Below are positions 9,050-18,574 of a DNA stretch of 64,000 nt, piece by piece (within the stretch, counting starts at the first letter, position 1; every line of letters begins with the position of its first letter). The stretch lies in the NCBI RefSeq assembly GCF_000970685.1, contig NZ_LAJB01000011.1:1-64000 (forward strand), read 5' to 3'. The position numbers and the translations under genes are program-made. Below the pieces are notes generated by a model that saw only the letters and a program-made list of their open reading frames with translations, was not told the origin of the DNA and made no database searches. This DNA comes from Domibacillus indicus (GTDB lineage Bacteria; Bacillota; Bacilli; Bacillales; Domibacillaceae).

Positions 9050-9115
9050 TCAGTTCTCTCCAATCATCGTCCCGCTCCGTATCTGCGGTTTTCGTCAAAA
9101 ACGTTCATTGTTTTT

Positions 9116-9144
9116 ATTATAAAGGTTATTGAGATAATTAAAAA
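9116..9144 (-). promoter_or_regulatory. Probable sigma-A promoter of the rsb operon
   Basis: Minus strand TATAAT (9116-9121) with a weak -35 TTTTTA (9139-9144) at 17-bp spacing, located between the mazF terminator and rsbR. It would give the constitutive rsbRSTU transcription needed to keep the switch in place. Confidence 0.5.
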
Positions 9145-9180
9145 GCAGTATCACTTGCCTGCCGTGAAAAATTATGGTCT

Positions 9181-9216
9181 GAAAGAAAAAAGCACCTGCC
9201 GATTATACGGAGGTGC
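9181..9216 (-). terminator. Terminator after mazF
   Basis: Minus-strand stem GCACCT-CCG / CGG-C-AGGTGC with loop TATAAT, followed by TTTTTTC. It separates mazEF from the rsb operon, though some read-through is known in this region in B. subtilis. Confidence 0.8.
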
Positions 9217-9221
9217 ACTCA

Positions 9222-9572
9222 TTAAAATTGTATAAGACCTAAGCTGATTTGCAAAGCGTCGTCCACTTTCTCCATCATTCCCTCGTCAAGCTGCGTGATC
9301 TTATCTGTCAGGCGCTGCTTATCGATGGTTCGGATTTGTTCGAGTAAAATAACGGAGTCTCTTTCAAATCCATAGCGCTCTGCGTTAATTTCTACATGCG
9401 TTGGCAGTTTGGCTTTTTGGATTTGAGCTGTAATGGCTGCGACGATAATAGTGGGACTGAACCGATTCCCGATGTCGTTTTGAACGACAAGAACAGGCCG
9501 GACGCCGCCTTGTTCGGAGCCGACAACAGGGGACAGGTCTGCAAAATATACGTCACCACGTTTTACGATCAC
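9222..9572 (-). CDS. ndoA: MazF/EndoA endoribonuclease toxin
   Basis: A 116-residue MazF-type toxin almost identical in pattern to B. subtilis EndoA ([31 protein letters not shown] with R25, [17 protein letters not shown]). EndoA cleaves single-stranded RNA at UACAU-type sites. The start is GTG at 9572, with GGAGG 9 nt upstream. It follows the antitoxin by 5 nt. Known family, with high confidence in function. Confidence 0.96.
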   Translation of the reverse strand: MIVKRGDVYFADLSPVVGSEQGGVRPVLVVQNDIGNRFSPTIIVAAITAQIQKAKLPTHVEINAERYGFERDSVILLEQIRTIDKQRLTDKITQLDEGMMEKVDDALQISLGLIQF

Positions 9573-9577
9573 ACGGT

Positions 9578-9859
9578 TTATCCTCCACTTACTAAACGTT
9601 CGACTGTGTTCCCTGCCTCAAATTCAGCTTGCATTGCTTCTGAGGCAATAGCAAGATTGATCTTGGCCATTTCCATGTAGCCACGGCGCATTGATTCTTG
9701 AATATGGCGCTTTTTCCGCTCCCGCAAATACATTTTCGTCGCACGGTAAATAAATTCACTGCGGCTGATTTCTTCCTGCTCCGCAAAACAGTCAAGTTCT
9801 ATGACGAACTGCTTTGGCAAGTTTACTAACACATCTGTCGTTGTACTGGATTCAGACAA
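9578..9859 (-). CDS. ndoAI: MazE-like antitoxin EndoAI (ribbon-helix-helix)
   Basis: A 93-residue antitoxin. The N-terminal ribbon-helix-helix DNA-binding domain is about 8-50 ([27 protein letters not shown]), and the C-terminal helix that wraps MazF lies around 60-93. The start is a TTG at 9859 preceded by GGAGGTG. A rare start on the antitoxin and a GTG on the toxin may help keep the pair low. Its product probably represses its own promoter. Confidence 0.93.
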   Translation of the reverse strand: MSESSTTTDVLVNLPKQFVIELDCFAEQEEISRSEFIYRATKMYLRERKKRHIQESMRRGYMEMAKINLAIASEAMQAEFEAGNTVERLVSGG

Positions 9860-9915
9860 GAACTACACCTCCACCAATCACTGCACACATCTCTTTGGTT
9901 ACTACTGTCTTAATT

Positions 9916-9944
9916 ATCATACCATTCACCCGATTTGTTTGAAA
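9916..9944 (-). promoter_or_regulatory. Candidate mazEF promoter with extended -10
   Basis: Minus strand TATGAT (9916-9921) preceded by TGG (extended -10), with a weak -35 TTTCAA (9939-9944) at 17 bp. Upstream, the palindrome AACATTTT / AAAATGTT (9946-9964) could be a weak alr terminator or an operator; I cannot tell which. Confidence 0.45.
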
Positions 9945-9994
9945 GAACATTTTCGAAAAATGTTACATAACAGGAGATTTGTCTCCCATACTGC

Positions 9995-11134
9995 TTATAG
10001 CAGTGGATTAGCAATCGAAACTATTTCCCCATTTTTCATATAAACTCTTGGCACACGCGAAGTAATAACACATGGAACCTCATAATTAATCGTTTCTCTT
10101 TTTTGGGCAATTTCCTCCATTGTCACTTCTTCTTCTTGCTGTTTTCCAATAAGTGTTACCTTTGTTCCCGTTTTGTATTCATCCGGCAGGCGAACCATAC
10201 ATTGATCCATGCAAATCCGCCCTACAATCGGTGCCCGCTTTCCGTCAATAAGCACTTCCTGCCCGCTCAGCTTCCGAATCCACCCATCCGCATATCCAAC
10301 TGGGAGCGTACCGATCCACTGCTTTTCCTTCGCTTCATATACAGCTCCATAGCTTACTTTCTCACCCGGCTCCAGAAGCTTCACGTGAACCAGTTTTGTA
10401 TGCAGAGAAAAAGCCGGCTTCAGTTCAAATGGCAGCAGCGGTAACATTTCGGTTGAAGGGGTTAATCCATACATGGAAATACCAAGACGCACCGCGTTAT
10501 ATTCCGTTCCTTTTAAGCGCAGTGCGGCTGCGCTGTTTGAGCAATGAACAAACCGGGGCTTTGCCGCAAGCGAATTGACCAGCTGCCGAAAACGTTCGAG
10601 CTGCTTTTCTGTATAAGCGGTGTCCAGTTCATCTGCCGTTGCAAAATGAGTAAAGATCCCTTCAAAATTAAGATAATCAGACTGATTGATCTGGCCGATT
10701 ACCCGCTGAAGCTCCTTCTCTGTTTTAAGGCCGATACGCCCCATTCCTGTATCGCATTTTATATGTATATTCAATGGCGGCCCTTCTTTAATATCCGCCT
10801 GCTTCAGCCATTCCTCATTATGAACGGTAAGAGAAATTCCCTTTTCCGCCGCCAGACAGGCATTTTCCGGCCGGCTTGCCCCCAGGACAAGAATAGGAGC
10901 ATCAATTCCTGCCGCCCTCAGCTTTAAGGCTTCATCCAAAAAAGCAACAGCCAGCCCCTTTGCTCCCGCCTGAAGAGCCTCCCGGGCCACCTGCACATCT
11001 CCATGGCCGTATGCATTTGCTTTTACAACCGCAAATAAAAACATCGAATCATCCAGCTGTTCAAGTGTTTTTTGAACATTCCATTTTATTGCATCAAGAT
11101 TAATTTCCGCCCATGTATCGCGGTAGAATTCCAT
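9995..11134 (-). CDS. alr: Alanine racemase
   Basis: A 379-residue PLP-dependent fold-III racemase that interconverts L- and D-alanine for peptidoglycan. The PLP lysine is K38 in VVKANAYGHG, and the catalytic tyrosine region KVSYGAVYE is near 265. An N-terminal TIM barrel and C-terminal beta domain fit the family length. The frame allows a GTG start nine bases further upstream, but that codon lies within the RBS. ATG 11134 gives MEFYRDTWAEI as in B. subtilis AlrA. It is separated from ydcC by a terminator, as expected for its own unit. Confidence 0.95.
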   Translation of the reverse strand: MEFYRDTWAEINLDAIKWNVQKTLEQLDDSMFLFAVVKANAYGHGDVQVAREALQAGAKGLAVAFLDEALKLRAAGIDAPILVLGASRPENACLAAEKGISLTVHNEEWLKQADIKEGPPLNIHIKCDTGMGRIGLKTEKELQRVIGQINQSDYLNFEGIFTHFATADELDTAYTEKQLERFRQLVNSLAAKPRFVHCSNSAAALRLKGTEYNAVRLGISMYGLTPSTEMLPLLPFELKPAFSLHTKLVHVKLLEPGEKVSYGAVYEAKEKQWIGTLPVGYADGWIRKLSGQEVLIDGKRAPIVGRICMDQCMVRLPDEYKTGTKVTLIGKQQEEEVTMEEIAQKRETINYEVPCVITSRVPRVYMKNGEIVSIANPLL

Positions 11135-11243
11135 GAATGTCACTTCCCAATTTCTTTATTGTCAGCTCGGTATCCGCACGATGCAGCAATGAAGGCATAG
11201 CGGTACGACGCCGCGCTTTACTCCGTTGTTTCTTATTCTAAAC

Positions 11244-11276
11244 AAAAAAAAAGCGGCGGTAAACTGTACCCGCCGT
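11244..11276 (-). terminator. Terminator after ydcC
   Basis: Minus-strand stem ACGGCGG / CCGCCGC followed by nine T. It sits immediately after the ydcC stop codon. Confidence 0.85.
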
Positions 11277-11277
11277 C

Positions 11278-12240
11278 TTACTTAATAGCTTCAGGAGACA
11301 TGGAAGCCGCAATCCGTTCCATTTCCCCCTGTGTCAACTGGTCGGACGCCAGCATAAATTCTACCCCGTTATACATCCAGTTCAGTGAACCATCCCCTGC
11401 TTCTCCAGCCGCAAATCCCATATCGGATAAATCGCCGGATGCCTCAACGATTTCTTCTTCGCTGGACGAAGCAGGCTGCTCAATAAGTGTAAATGGTTTT
11501 TCTCCTTCATAGGTCAGAACCACCCGGCTGCCGATCCGGCTTTCATCCGTTAACTCTGCTCCCCCGGCCGCTGTCGGGTAGAGAACAGTAAACTCTGATG
11601 GGGCCTCGCCAGCCGTTTCTTTAGCTGGTGTCTTCTTTTCATTAAAATCGCCTTTCGCAAACGTCGGATTTAAATCCATCTTTTTAAAAACAACGGTAAT
11701 GACTACCTTTTTCTTTTTATCCATTACTTTTACAAGCGCAGGAGTCAGGTCTTTTTTATGAAATGAAATTTCCTGGCGGGGAAGCATCTGGCTGTTTGTG
11801 TACCTTGTTTTCGTTTCAAACACATAATATTTCTTTGTTTCCTTAAATATTGCTTCTCCATCCGCTTGAATATCAGCTGCCAGTGATTCAAATAAGTAAG
11901 ACTGGCTGCTGTTTTCCGGCCAGTTGTTTTCATACTTAAAGCTTTTTCCAAGTGACGGAGTCATTACATAAATCCCCGATTTATTTTTGACAATCGTCTG
12001 GCTGTGCTTGTTTGTCACCGATGAAAGGTGAACACGGTAATTCGTGTGGCGCTGATTCCAGATATCGACGTTATAGCTCTGTTTTTCTTTCCCTGCTTGT
12101 ACCTCTAAAATCGCTTTTGCTTTGTAGCCGGCGGCATTTTTGGCTTTCTCCGAAATGTCTTCTATGATATCTTCTTTTGACGGCGCTCCGCACGCAGACA
12201 ATAAAAACACAACCAGCAGCAATCCCAACCATTTTTTCAT
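11278..12240 (-). CDS. ydcC: YdcC/LolA-like sporulation-type lipoprotein
   Basis: A 320-residue predicted lipoprotein. The signal peptide MKKWLGLLLVVFLLSACG carries a lipobox (LSAC) with the lipidated cysteine at 17. The rest resembles the LolA/DUF4367-like beta fold seen in Bacillus YdcC. B. subtilis ydcC occupies the same position between acpS and alrA. Its biochemical role is not established, and binding of a lipid or other hydrophobic ligand is only an inference from the fold. The RBS is weak-to-moderate, with 46 nt to acpS. Confidence 0.85.
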   Translation of the reverse strand: MKKWLGLLLVVFLLSACGAPSKEDIIEDISEKAKNAAGYKAKAILEVQAGKEKQSYNVDIWNQRHTNYRVHLSSVTNKHSQTIVKNKSGIYVMTPSLGKSFKYENNWPENSSQSYLFESLAADIQADGEAIFKETKKYYVFETKTRYTNSQMLPRQEISFHKKDLTPALVKVMDKKKKVVITVVFKKMDLNPTFAKGDFNEKKTPAKETAGEAPSEFTVLYPTAAGGAELTDESRIGSRVVLTYEGEKPFTLIEQPASSSEEEIVEASGDLSDMGFAAGEAGDGSLNWMYNGVEFMLASDQLTQGEMERIAASMSPEAIK

Positions 12241-12286
12241 GTCCGCACCCCTTCCTCATTAGCACTATATGAGGGGGCCTGTACGA

Positions 12287-12637
12287 TTATGATTCGATGA
12301 CTACAACTGCTGCTGCATAGTTCTTCGTATGGGTAATTGTCACATGAACCCCGTTTTGACGAGGCCGAATTAAAAAGGGCCTGCCTTTTTCATCGGCGCC
12401 TACTTCAATATCCTGAAACGATAAGGCTTCTCCAATACCCGTTCCGTTCGCTTTTGAAAAAGCTTCTTTTACCGCGAATCTTCCCGCTGCGTATTCCCAC
12501 CTGCGCGAGCCGCTTTTTTCATGATAAAGAAGCAGTTCTGCGGGCGTCAGCACCCGTTCTAAAAATTTAGGCTGCCGTTCAATTAATTTTTGGATTCGGT
12601 CAATTTCCACAATATCCATGCCAATGCCTGTAATCAC
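12287..12637 (-). CDS. acpS: Holo-[acyl-carrier-protein] synthase AcpS
   Basis: A 116-residue phosphopantetheinyl transferase that activates ACP for fatty-acid synthesis. The Mg-binding motifs GIGMDIVEI and FAVKEAFSKA are visible, and VHVTITHTKNYAAA forms the C-terminal part. An ATG exists three codons upstream at 12646, but it directly abuts the GAGAGG RBS. The GTG at 12637 (M-I-T-G-I-G) has proper spacing and matches the MIYGIG start of B. subtilis AcpS. Confidence 0.94.
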   Translation of the reverse strand: MITGIGMDIVEIDRIQKLIERQPKFLERVLTPAELLLYHEKSGSRRWEYAAGRFAVKEAFSKANGTGIGEALSFQDIEVGADEKGRPFLIRPRQNGVHVTITHTKNYAAAVVVIES

Positions 12638-12653
12638 ACGAGCCATCCTCTCT

Positions 12654-12688
12654 AAAAAAGCCGTTCCGGAATTTCCGGAACGGCTTTT
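12654..12688 (-). terminator. Terminator between cshA and acpS
   Basis: A perfect stem AAAAGCCGTTCCGGAA / TTCCGGAACGGCTTTT with a very small loop and T runs on both sides. It terminates cshA transcription and could also act in the other direction. Confidence 0.9.
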
Positions 12689-12694
12689 GTTTAA

Positions 12695-14158
12695 TTAATT
12701 AGATGAATACTTGCGGCGTCCGCTTCCTGAACCGCCTTTACGGTCGCGGTTTCCATAAGAGCGTCCGCCTCCCTGGCGTCCGCCTCCTGATTTGCGATAA
12801 CCGCCTGAATTTTTGCTGCGGAATTTATCGCGTTTTTGCGGAAGAGCGGCCTCATTTGTGATGTGGACCGGTGTACGATCCGGCTCTTTTGTGATCAGCT
12901 TTAATGCTGCCGCCACAACGTCTTCCGGATTGTATTGATCAAGTATATCTTTTGCGAAAGAACGGTATTCCGCCCATTCATTTTTTGCGATTGCTTCTTC
13001 AAGCTCTGTCACAGCCGCCTGCTGCAAGCCGCTTAATGCATCGTCCCACGATGGAGCTTCCATTGGGGTCATGCGTTTTTTCGTTGTACGCTCCACCTCG
13101 CGAAGATAGCTCATTTCACGCGGATCCACAAATGTAACAGCCATTCCTTCTTTACCGGCGCGGCCTGTACGGCCGATACGGTGGACATAGCTTTCCGGAT
13201 CCTGCGGAATGTCGTAGTTATAAACATGTGTGACACCGGAAATATCAAGACCGCGCGCTGCTACGTCTGTTGCTACTAAAACGTCAATTTTACCGGCTTT
13301 AAAACGATTTAAAACCGTTAAACGCTTCGCCTGGGTCAAGTCTCCATGAATGCCTTCCGCCTGGTAGCCACGCAGGCTAAGAGCGTTTGCCAGTTCATCT
13401 ACACGGCGTTTCGTCCGTCCAAAGATGATTGCCAGCTCAGGCGAGTGAACATCCATAAGACGCGCCAGCACATCAAACTTTTCACGCTGCGGCACTTTAA
13501 CATAATATTGGTCAATATTTGACACAGTCATTTCTTTCGCTTTTACTTTAATCATTTCTGGATTTTTCATAAAGCGCTCTGCAATCGCGCGGATCGGTCC
13601 CGGCATTGTTGCAGAAAACAGAAGTGTCTGGCGCTCTTCCGGTACATTCGAAAGAATTGATTCAATATCCTGGATAAAGCCCATGTTCAGCATTTCATCT
13701 GCTTCATCAAGAACAAGCGTTTCAAGATTTTCAAGCTTCAATGTACGGCGGTTAATATGGTCAAGAATACGTCCCGGAGTTCCAACGATAATATGCGGGC
13801 GCTGTTTCAACGCACGAATTTGGCGTTGAATATCCTGTCCGCCATAAACAGCCAGCACGCGGACACGTTTGCCGCTGCCAATTCTATAAAGTTCCTCGGA
13901 TACTTGAATCGCAAGCTCACGTGTCGGTGCGATAATTAATCCTTGAATGGAGTCATTTTTTGTATTAATCTTCTCTACCATTGGAATGCCAAACGCTGTG
14001 GTTTTCCCCGTCCCTGTTTGTGCCTGTCCAATAATATCCTTTCCTGTTAAACCTAATGGAATTGTTTCAGACTGAATCGGCGTCGCTTCCTCAAACCCCA
14101 TTTTGTCAATTGCTTTCAGCGTTGCTTCGCTTAAATTTAAATCTTTAAATTTCGTCAA
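12695..14158 (-). CDS. cshA: DEAD-box RNA helicase CshA
   Basis: A 487-residue DEAD-box helicase with the full motif series: Q motif near 20, AQTGTGKT (I), PTRELA (Ia), TPGR (Ib), [13 protein letters not shown] (II, DEAD), SATMP (III), [16 protein letters not shown] (V) and [10 protein letters not shown] (VI). The C-terminal tail is rich in Gly, Arg and Ser ([19 protein letters not shown]), as in CshA, and probably binds RNA. CshA works in RNA decay and ribosome assembly, mostly in the cold. The start is TTG at 14158 with AGAAGGAG upstream. Confidence 0.96.
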   Translation of the reverse strand: MTKFKDLNLSEATLKAIDKMGFEEATPIQSETIPLGLTGKDIIGQAQTGTGKTTAFGIPMVEKINTKNDSIQGLIIAPTRELAIQVSEELYRIGSGKRVRVLAVYGGQDIQRQIRALKQRPHIIVGTPGRILDHINRRTLKLENLETLVLDEADEMLNMGFIQDIESILSNVPEERQTLLFSATMPGPIRAIAERFMKNPEMIKVKAKEMTVSNIDQYYVKVPQREKFDVLARLMDVHSPELAIIFGRTKRRVDELANALSLRGYQAEGIHGDLTQAKRLTVLNRFKAGKIDVLVATDVAARGLDISGVTHVYNYDIPQDPESYVHRIGRTGRAGKEGMAVTFVDPREMSYLREVERTTKKRMTPMEAPSWDDALSGLQQAAVTELEEAIAKNEWAEYRSFAKDILDQYNPEDVVAAALKLITKEPDRTPVHITNEAALPQKRDKFRSKNSGGYRKSGGGRQGGGRSYGNRDRKGGSGSGRRKYSSN

Positions 14159-14243
14159 TAGTTTCTTCTCCTTCTATGTTAAAGTGCCATCCGCACAAAA
14201 AAATACCCTTCTACATTTATGCGAAGAGCAACATGTCTTTTTT

Positions 14244-14272
14244 ATCTTATCATTTCACGTCCAAATTTTCAA
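14244..14272 (-). promoter_or_regulatory. Sigma-A promoter of cshA
   Basis: Minus strand TTGAAA (14267-14272), 17 bp, TAAGAT (14244-14249). It leaves a leader of about 80 nt before the TTG start, containing a small hairpin GTGC-GGATG-GCAC. Long leaders are common in cold-induced genes, but no CSP box is claimed. Confidence 0.65.
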
Positions 14273-14294
14273 TGCGCATTTGTATAACTTTACT

Positions 14295-14981
14295 TTATTC
14301 GGATAGAAATGTAAAGACTTTCTTGAAAAGCTCTTCTGTATTTCCTGTATGGCAAATTAAATGCTTTGCACCCGGTGAATAGTATAAATGCCGTTCCGCC
14401 GATGACAGGCGCCGGTAAATGTAAGCCGCACTTTTCACAGGAACAATGCCGTCTTCTGTGCCCTGTGCAATAAAAACCGGAATGTTTATTTTTTTCAGGG
14501 CAGGGCGCGCGAGCCCTACCACCTTTTGGAACTGCCTCGCTGCTCCCGGCGGAGTCCTCAACAGCTTTTCCCGGTATCGCAAAAACAATTCATTTTCGTG
14601 CAGTTTTTTCTGGCGAAGATCCTCAAACATCGTTTTTACATCTTTTTTTACCTGAACAGGATTAATATACTTTGCTGCTGCGCTCAGCATAACCAGTTTT
14701 TGAACAGGGTGGCGGGCTGTCAAATAAGCAGCAATCAGCCCGCCCATTGAAAACCCGATAATATATACCTTTTCGCACTCATCAAGCAGCTGCAATAATG
14801 CTGCTTCAGCGCAGTCAAGCCATTCGGCGCAGGCGATCTTTTTCAGTGACAGTGTTTCACCGTGCCCGGGCAAAACAGGCACGGCGATTTTCCAGTCCGT
14901 ATGTTCCCGCAAATAAGCTGCGAGCGGCTGCACTTCATACGGTGAACCAGTAAATCCATGGATACAAAGGCAACCAATCAT
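14295..14981 (-). CDS. Alpha/beta hydrolase (carboxylesterase/monoacylglycerol lipase type)
   Basis: A 228-residue single-domain hydrolase. The oxyanion segment CIHGFTGSP is at the N-terminus, the nucleophile serine lies in GFSMGG (about 97), the acid in GTEDGIVP and the catalytic histidine in AKHLICH near the end. This matches the Est30/YvaK family of small esterases. The natural substrate is unknown. It follows murF by 16 nt and probably shares the murF-ddl transcript; in B. subtilis the murF-cshA interval also holds a hydrolase-like gene. Confidence 0.85.
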   Translation of the reverse strand: MIGCLCIHGFTGSPYEVQPLAAYLREHTDWKIAVPVLPGHGETLSLKKIACAEWLDCAEAALLQLLDECEKVYIIGFSMGGLIAAYLTARHPVQKLVMLSAAAKYINPVQVKKDVKTMFEDLRQKKLHENELFLRYREKLLRTPPGAARQFQKVVGLARPALKKINIPVFIAQGTEDGIVPVKSAAYIYRRLSSAERHLYYSPGAKHLICHTGNTEELFKKVFTFLSE

Positions 14982-14997
14982 GATGTTCCACCGCCTT

Positions 14998-16374
14998 TTA
15001 AAGTGTAAGGCTTTCGACTACTTCTTCCATTTTCATTCCTCTTGATGCTTTTACCAGAATAAGTTCTCCGCCTTTTAATATGTTTTTCAGCGACTTGATC
15101 AGCTCATTCTTATCCTGGAAGGCAAAAACCCGCTCCGGGCCAAAAGCGCTTTTTGCACCGGAAGCGATAAACTGCCCGAGCGGCCCGTACGTAAAGACAT
15201 AATCAATCTTTTCCGGGTCAACAGCCTGGCCTGTCTGGTAATGAAACAGCTCCTCATCAAGCCCCAGCTCGAGCATGTCGCCAAGAACAACAATTTTTTG
15301 GGAAGATGACGCCAGATCGGCGAGGAGCGCAACGGCTGCTTTTACAGAGGTTGGGCTTGCATTGTAAGCATCATTAATAATTCTGATGCCATTTTTGCCT
15401 TCTACCCATTCCATCCTCATTTTCGTTAATTGAACTTTTCTTAATCCTTCTGCCGCTGATTCATAAGATACATCAAATAAAGAAGCTGCCGAAACCGCTG
15501 CAAGCGCGTTTGTTACATTGTGACGCCCAAGAACCGGCAGTTCAAATTTCACATCTGCTGCCTGATTAATTGAAAATATGCTGCCGGTTTCTGTCTGCTC
15601 AACAGAAACAGGATAAAGGTCATTTGCTTCGTTTAAGCCGAATGTCTTCGTTTGAAAGGGAACTTCGTCGCTTATTCTCTCTGTGAGCAGCGGTTCATCT
15701 CCTAAATAAAGAAGGGTTCCTTCCTCTGACAATCCTGAGGTTATTTCCATTTTCGCTTCAGCAATTGCTTCCCGGGAACCTAAATCCTTCAGGTGGGATT
15801 CCCCGATATTGGTAATGATAGCCGCATCTGGTGAAGCAAGCTTTGAAAGCAGCTCAATTTCTCCGCGGCCGCTCATTCCCATTTCTAAAACCGCGATTTC
15901 CGTATCTTCACGTAAAGAGAGCATGGTCAGGGGCAGCCCGATATGGTTATTAAAGTTGCCTTCTGTTTTTTGCACACGGTATTTTTCGGCAAAAACAGAA
16001 GCTGTCATGTCTTTTACTGTTGTTTTTCCATTGCTGCCTGTAATGCCGACTACTTTGATATCCAGTGAATCCCGGTACGCTTTAGCCAGCTGCTGTAGTG
16101 CTAAAAGAGTGTTTTCAACAATCAGTACCGGCAAATCTTCCGGCGCGCCGGATATATCTTTTTGCCAGAGAGCAGCACCTGCGCCGTTTTCGATTGCCTG
16201 GCGGACATATTGATGTCCATCTGTGTTTTCTCCAGCAAACGGGATAAACAAGCAGCCTTTCTGCACTTTTCGTGAATCAATTGACACGCCTTCAATAAGC
16301 AAATGGTGCCATCTTGTCACGTCATTTTCAATATTGATCATATTTGCTACTTGCTCGATTGTTTTCCGAATCAT
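14998..16374 (-). CDS. murF: UDP-MurNAc-tripeptide--D-Ala-D-Ala ligase MurF
   Basis: A 458-residue Mur ligase that adds D-Ala-D-Ala to the UDP-MurNAc tripeptide, the last cytoplasmic step of the peptidoglycan stem. The ATP-binding loop GITGSNGKTTVKD (about 110), LEMGMSGRGEI and the conserved NDAYNASPTS (about 335) are visible. It follows ddl by 12 nt, so the enzyme that makes D-Ala-D-Ala and the one that uses it are co-transcribed. Confidence 0.97.
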   Translation of the reverse strand: MIRKTIEQVANMINIENDVTRWHHLLIEGVSIDSRKVQKGCLFIPFAGENTDGHQYVRQAIENGAGAALWQKDISGAPEDLPVLIVENTLLALQQLAKAYRDSLDIKVVGITGSNGKTTVKDMTASVFAEKYRVQKTEGNFNNHIGLPLTMLSLREDTEIAVLEMGMSGRGEIELLSKLASPDAAIITNIGESHLKDLGSREAIAEAKMEITSGLSEEGTLLYLGDEPLLTERISDEVPFQTKTFGLNEANDLYPVSVEQTETGSIFSINQAADVKFELPVLGRHNVTNALAAVSAASLFDVSYESAAEGLRKVQLTKMRMEWVEGKNGIRIINDAYNASPTSVKAAVALLADLASSSQKIVVLGDMLELGLDEELFHYQTGQAVDPEKIDYVFTYGPLGQFIASGAKSAFGPERVFAFQDKNELIKSLKNILKGGELILVKASRGMKMEEVVESLTL

Positions 16375-16386
16375 GAGCGTCCACCT

Positions 16387-17442
16387 TTAAACCGTATATT
16401 TAATTGATTGTTTTTCTGTATGGCGTTCAATGCCAAGCTCGATCATTTTCTCAATTAACTCTGGATAATCGATTCCCGCTTCTTTCCAAAGAAGTGGGAA
16501 CATGCTGAATGGCGTAAATCCAGGCATTGTATTTACTTCATTGATAAGAAATTCGCCGTTTTCTGTCAGAAAAAAGTCAGCCCGTACAAGACCCGAGCAA
16601 TCAAGTGACTGATAAGCCCGAATCGCCAGCTCTTTCATTTCCTTTTGCTGCGCTTCCGTGATTTCCGCCGGAATAATCAAGGCCGTATCGCCATCTTCGT
16701 ATTTTGCTTTATAGTCGTAGAAATCCTTCTTCGGCACAATTTCACCAATTACAGAGCACTTTGGATCATCATTCCCTAAAATGCCAACCTCAATTTCACG
16801 GGCTGTTACACCTTCTTCAACAATGACTTTCCGGTCGAATTGAAACGCCTCTTCCATCGCGGCTGCAAGCTGATCCTGATTTTGGCACTTGCTGATTCCG
16901 ACACTTGACCCCAGATTGGCCGGCTTCACAAAGCATGGCCAGCCGATTTCCTTTTCAATCCGGCTGCATGCTTCATCTTTATTCTGTTCCCATTTTGTCT
17001 GTGTCATATGTGTATAGCCTACCTGTTTCAGGCCTGCCTGTGCGAATACATTTTTCATGATAACTTTATCCATTCCCGCCGAAGAAGCAAGTACACCATT
17101 TCCTACATAAGGTACGTTTAAGACTTCAAGAAGCCCCTGCACTGTGCCGTCCTCTCCATTAGGTCCATGTAAAAGCGGAAAAACAACATCATACTTTTTT
17201 TGCGCAAGCATAGAAAGTACATGCTCAGTGCCGCCGTTCCCAGCCAGCTTCAGCTCCTCCACTGTTTCTGCAGGCGCCGTCAGCTTTTCGCCTTCTGTCC
17301 ACGTGCCGTCTATTGAAATATAAACAGGGTATACATCAAATTTATTTAAATTAATCGCTGCGGTTACAGCTTTTGCCGTCTGCAGTGATACGTTATGCTC
17401 GGCTGATTTTCCTCCGTAAAGCAATCCAAGTTTTGTTTTCAT
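16387..17442 (-). CDS. ddl: D-alanine--D-alanine ligase
   Basis: A 351-residue ATP-grasp ligase. It shows the [10 protein letters not shown] start, [30 protein letters not shown], and the metal-binding end EVNTMPGFT. It makes D-Ala-D-Ala and works with alr (10-11 kb) and murF. Two tandem ATG codons exist (17445 and 17442). The second is preferred because GGAGG lies 7 nt before it. Confidence 0.96.
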   Translation of the reverse strand: MKTKLGLLYGGKSAEHNVSLQTAKAVTAAINLNKFDVYPVYISIDGTWTEGEKLTAPAETVEELKLAGNGGTEHVLSMLAQKKYDVVFPLLHGPNGEDGTVQGLLEVLNVPYVGNGVLASSAGMDKVIMKNVFAQAGLKQVGYTHMTQTKWEQNKDEACSRIEKEIGWPCFVKPANLGSSVGISKCQNQDQLAAAMEEAFQFDRKVIVEEGVTAREIEVGILGNDDPKCSVIGEIVPKKDFYDYKAKYEDGDTALIIPAEITEAQQKEMKELAIRAYQSLDCSGLVRADFFLTENGEFLINEVNTMPGFTPFSMFPLLWKEAGIDYPELIEKMIELGIERHTEKQSIKYTV

Positions 17443-17550
17443 CATTCATCCTCCAAAAAAAGTCGGTCGCTTTTATTCTACCATGCTTTCTTTCAATAAA
17501 CAGAATCTTTCCATCCGACTTCATGCTCAATTTATTTATATGTGACCCTT

Positions 17551-17712
17551 TCAAAATAATAACAATATTCGGCCGTGCGCTTTTATCTGCGGAACCTTTA
17601 CCGTTGAAACGGCACCTGTCATGGCGTTATGGCCGATTTCATTCTTACTTCTATGGCGGTTAAGAGTGACTACTGCTTTCCCTTCCTCCTCAAGATACTT
17701 CCAGCACTGCAA
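17551..17712 (-). CDS. Possible small ORF, about 53 residues, unrecognised
   Basis: A minus-strand frame is open from an upstream stop to 17551. Its product would contain LEEEGKAVVTLNRHRSK and AMTGAVSTVKVPQIKAHG, a composition that looks protein-like. A GGAGG lies at about 17728, but the in-frame TTG at 17712 is 14 nt away, and the GTG at 17727 overlaps the RBS, so the start is unclear. It resembles no family I can name and may be non-coding. Confidence 0.3.
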   Translation of the reverse strand: MQCWKYLEEEGKAVVTLNRHRSKNEIGHNAMTGAVSTVKVPQIKAHGRILLLF

Positions 17713-17763
17713 GTGACAGTGCAGCACCTCCGTTTTTGACAGGTTAATAAATAGAACTCAGCT

Positions 17764-17794
17764 GCTATACAAAAAACAGATTCTCTTTGTGAGA
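17764..17794 (-). terminator. Terminator after the 17.8-kb gene
   Basis: Minus-strand stem ACAGATTCTC / GAGAATCTGT with loop ACAAA, followed by TTTTTTG. Confidence 0.85.
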
Positions 17795-17803
17795 ATCTGT
17801 CCA

Positions 17804-18574
17804 TTAAGAAAAAATACTCCACTCGTGAGTTTTTTTATCAAATACCAGCTGGGCATCCGGCTGCTTCCGGAAGCTTGCCATATAATCGTCAAAAACATCA
17901 TCCATACTGATGTGGTCACCGACCACCCACATGGGAACTTCAACTTTAAAACGGCTCTGTTCAGCTTTTGACAAAGAAATGGCGACTCCTTCTTTCATTC
18001 CGCCGCTGAGCCTTGCCACCATTTCTGGCGGGATTGGCGGAAATGCGGACCCTTTTTTCAAAGCAAAAAATGAGCGTTCGCTTCGGAATAAGCCAAGCTT
18101 CAGCGCAATAAGAGTACCAAGCATGCTGTAAAAATCCGGAATGTGGCGGTAGTAGGTTTTATTAAACCATTCATCATCATGTGATAAGTAAGCGTAACGG
18201 TTATTCAGCTTACTATAAAAAGGAGTACGTAAGTGTTCTTTACTATGCGCCAGATATAAAATCTCGGCAACTTCCCACCCTTCCATTTCGTTTAATCCAT
18301 CTGTATCTTCAAAATCAATCCAGCAAAAGTCACCGTACTCCCCAACATCTTCCTTGAGAAGATGAGGAAAATCCCCCGCTTCAATATAATCAAAACGGGT
18401 ATGCATATTAAAGTCGCTGCCTTCGAATTTATGCTTCAATAAAAGCAGATGGGGCGGCACTTCCGGAAGAGACCTCATAAATTCCTGGAATTCTATTCCA
18501 TACGAAATGACATATTGATTAATCGGATGTAAATGTATATAAATGAGCTCTTTCATGTTTCCGGGATTTTTCAA
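17804..18574 (-). CDS. Conserved hypothetical protein
   Basis: A 256-residue soluble protein. I do not recognise the family. It has no signal peptide or membrane segment, and is rich in aromatic and acidic residues (WIDFEDTDGLNEMEGWEVAEILYLAHSKEH in pieces), with a repeated pattern of charged motifs. The frame opens at a GTG (18589), but that GTG belongs to the RBS sequence GTGGAGG. The TTG at 18574 has 8-nt spacing and gives M-K-N-P-G-N-M. It is a monocistronic unit ending in a strong terminator, divergent from mgtE. Confidence 0.75.
   Translation of the reverse strand: MKNPGNMKELIYIHLHPINQYVISYGIEFQEFMRSLPEVPPHLLLLKHKFEGSDFNMHTRFDYIEAGDFPHLLKEDVGEYGDFCWIDFEDTDGLNEMEGWEVAEILYLAHSKEHLRTPFYSKLNNRYAYLSHDDEWFNKTYYRHIPDFYSMLGTLIALKLGLFRSERSFFALKKGSAFPPIPPEMVARLSGGMKEGVAISLSKAEQSRFKVEVPMWVVGDHISMDDVFDDYMASFRKQPDAQLVFDKKTHEWSIFS

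Larger units (their letters stand above)
17443..17803. other. 361-bp gap between ddl and the 17.8-kb gene
   Basis: The gap holds the ddl promoter region (minus-strand extended -10 TGG-TAGAAT near 17475), an inverted repeat GCACTG / CAGTGC at 17704-17722, the terminator at 17764-17794 and a possible small ORF (separate entry). I see no RNA family in it. Confidence 0.5.
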
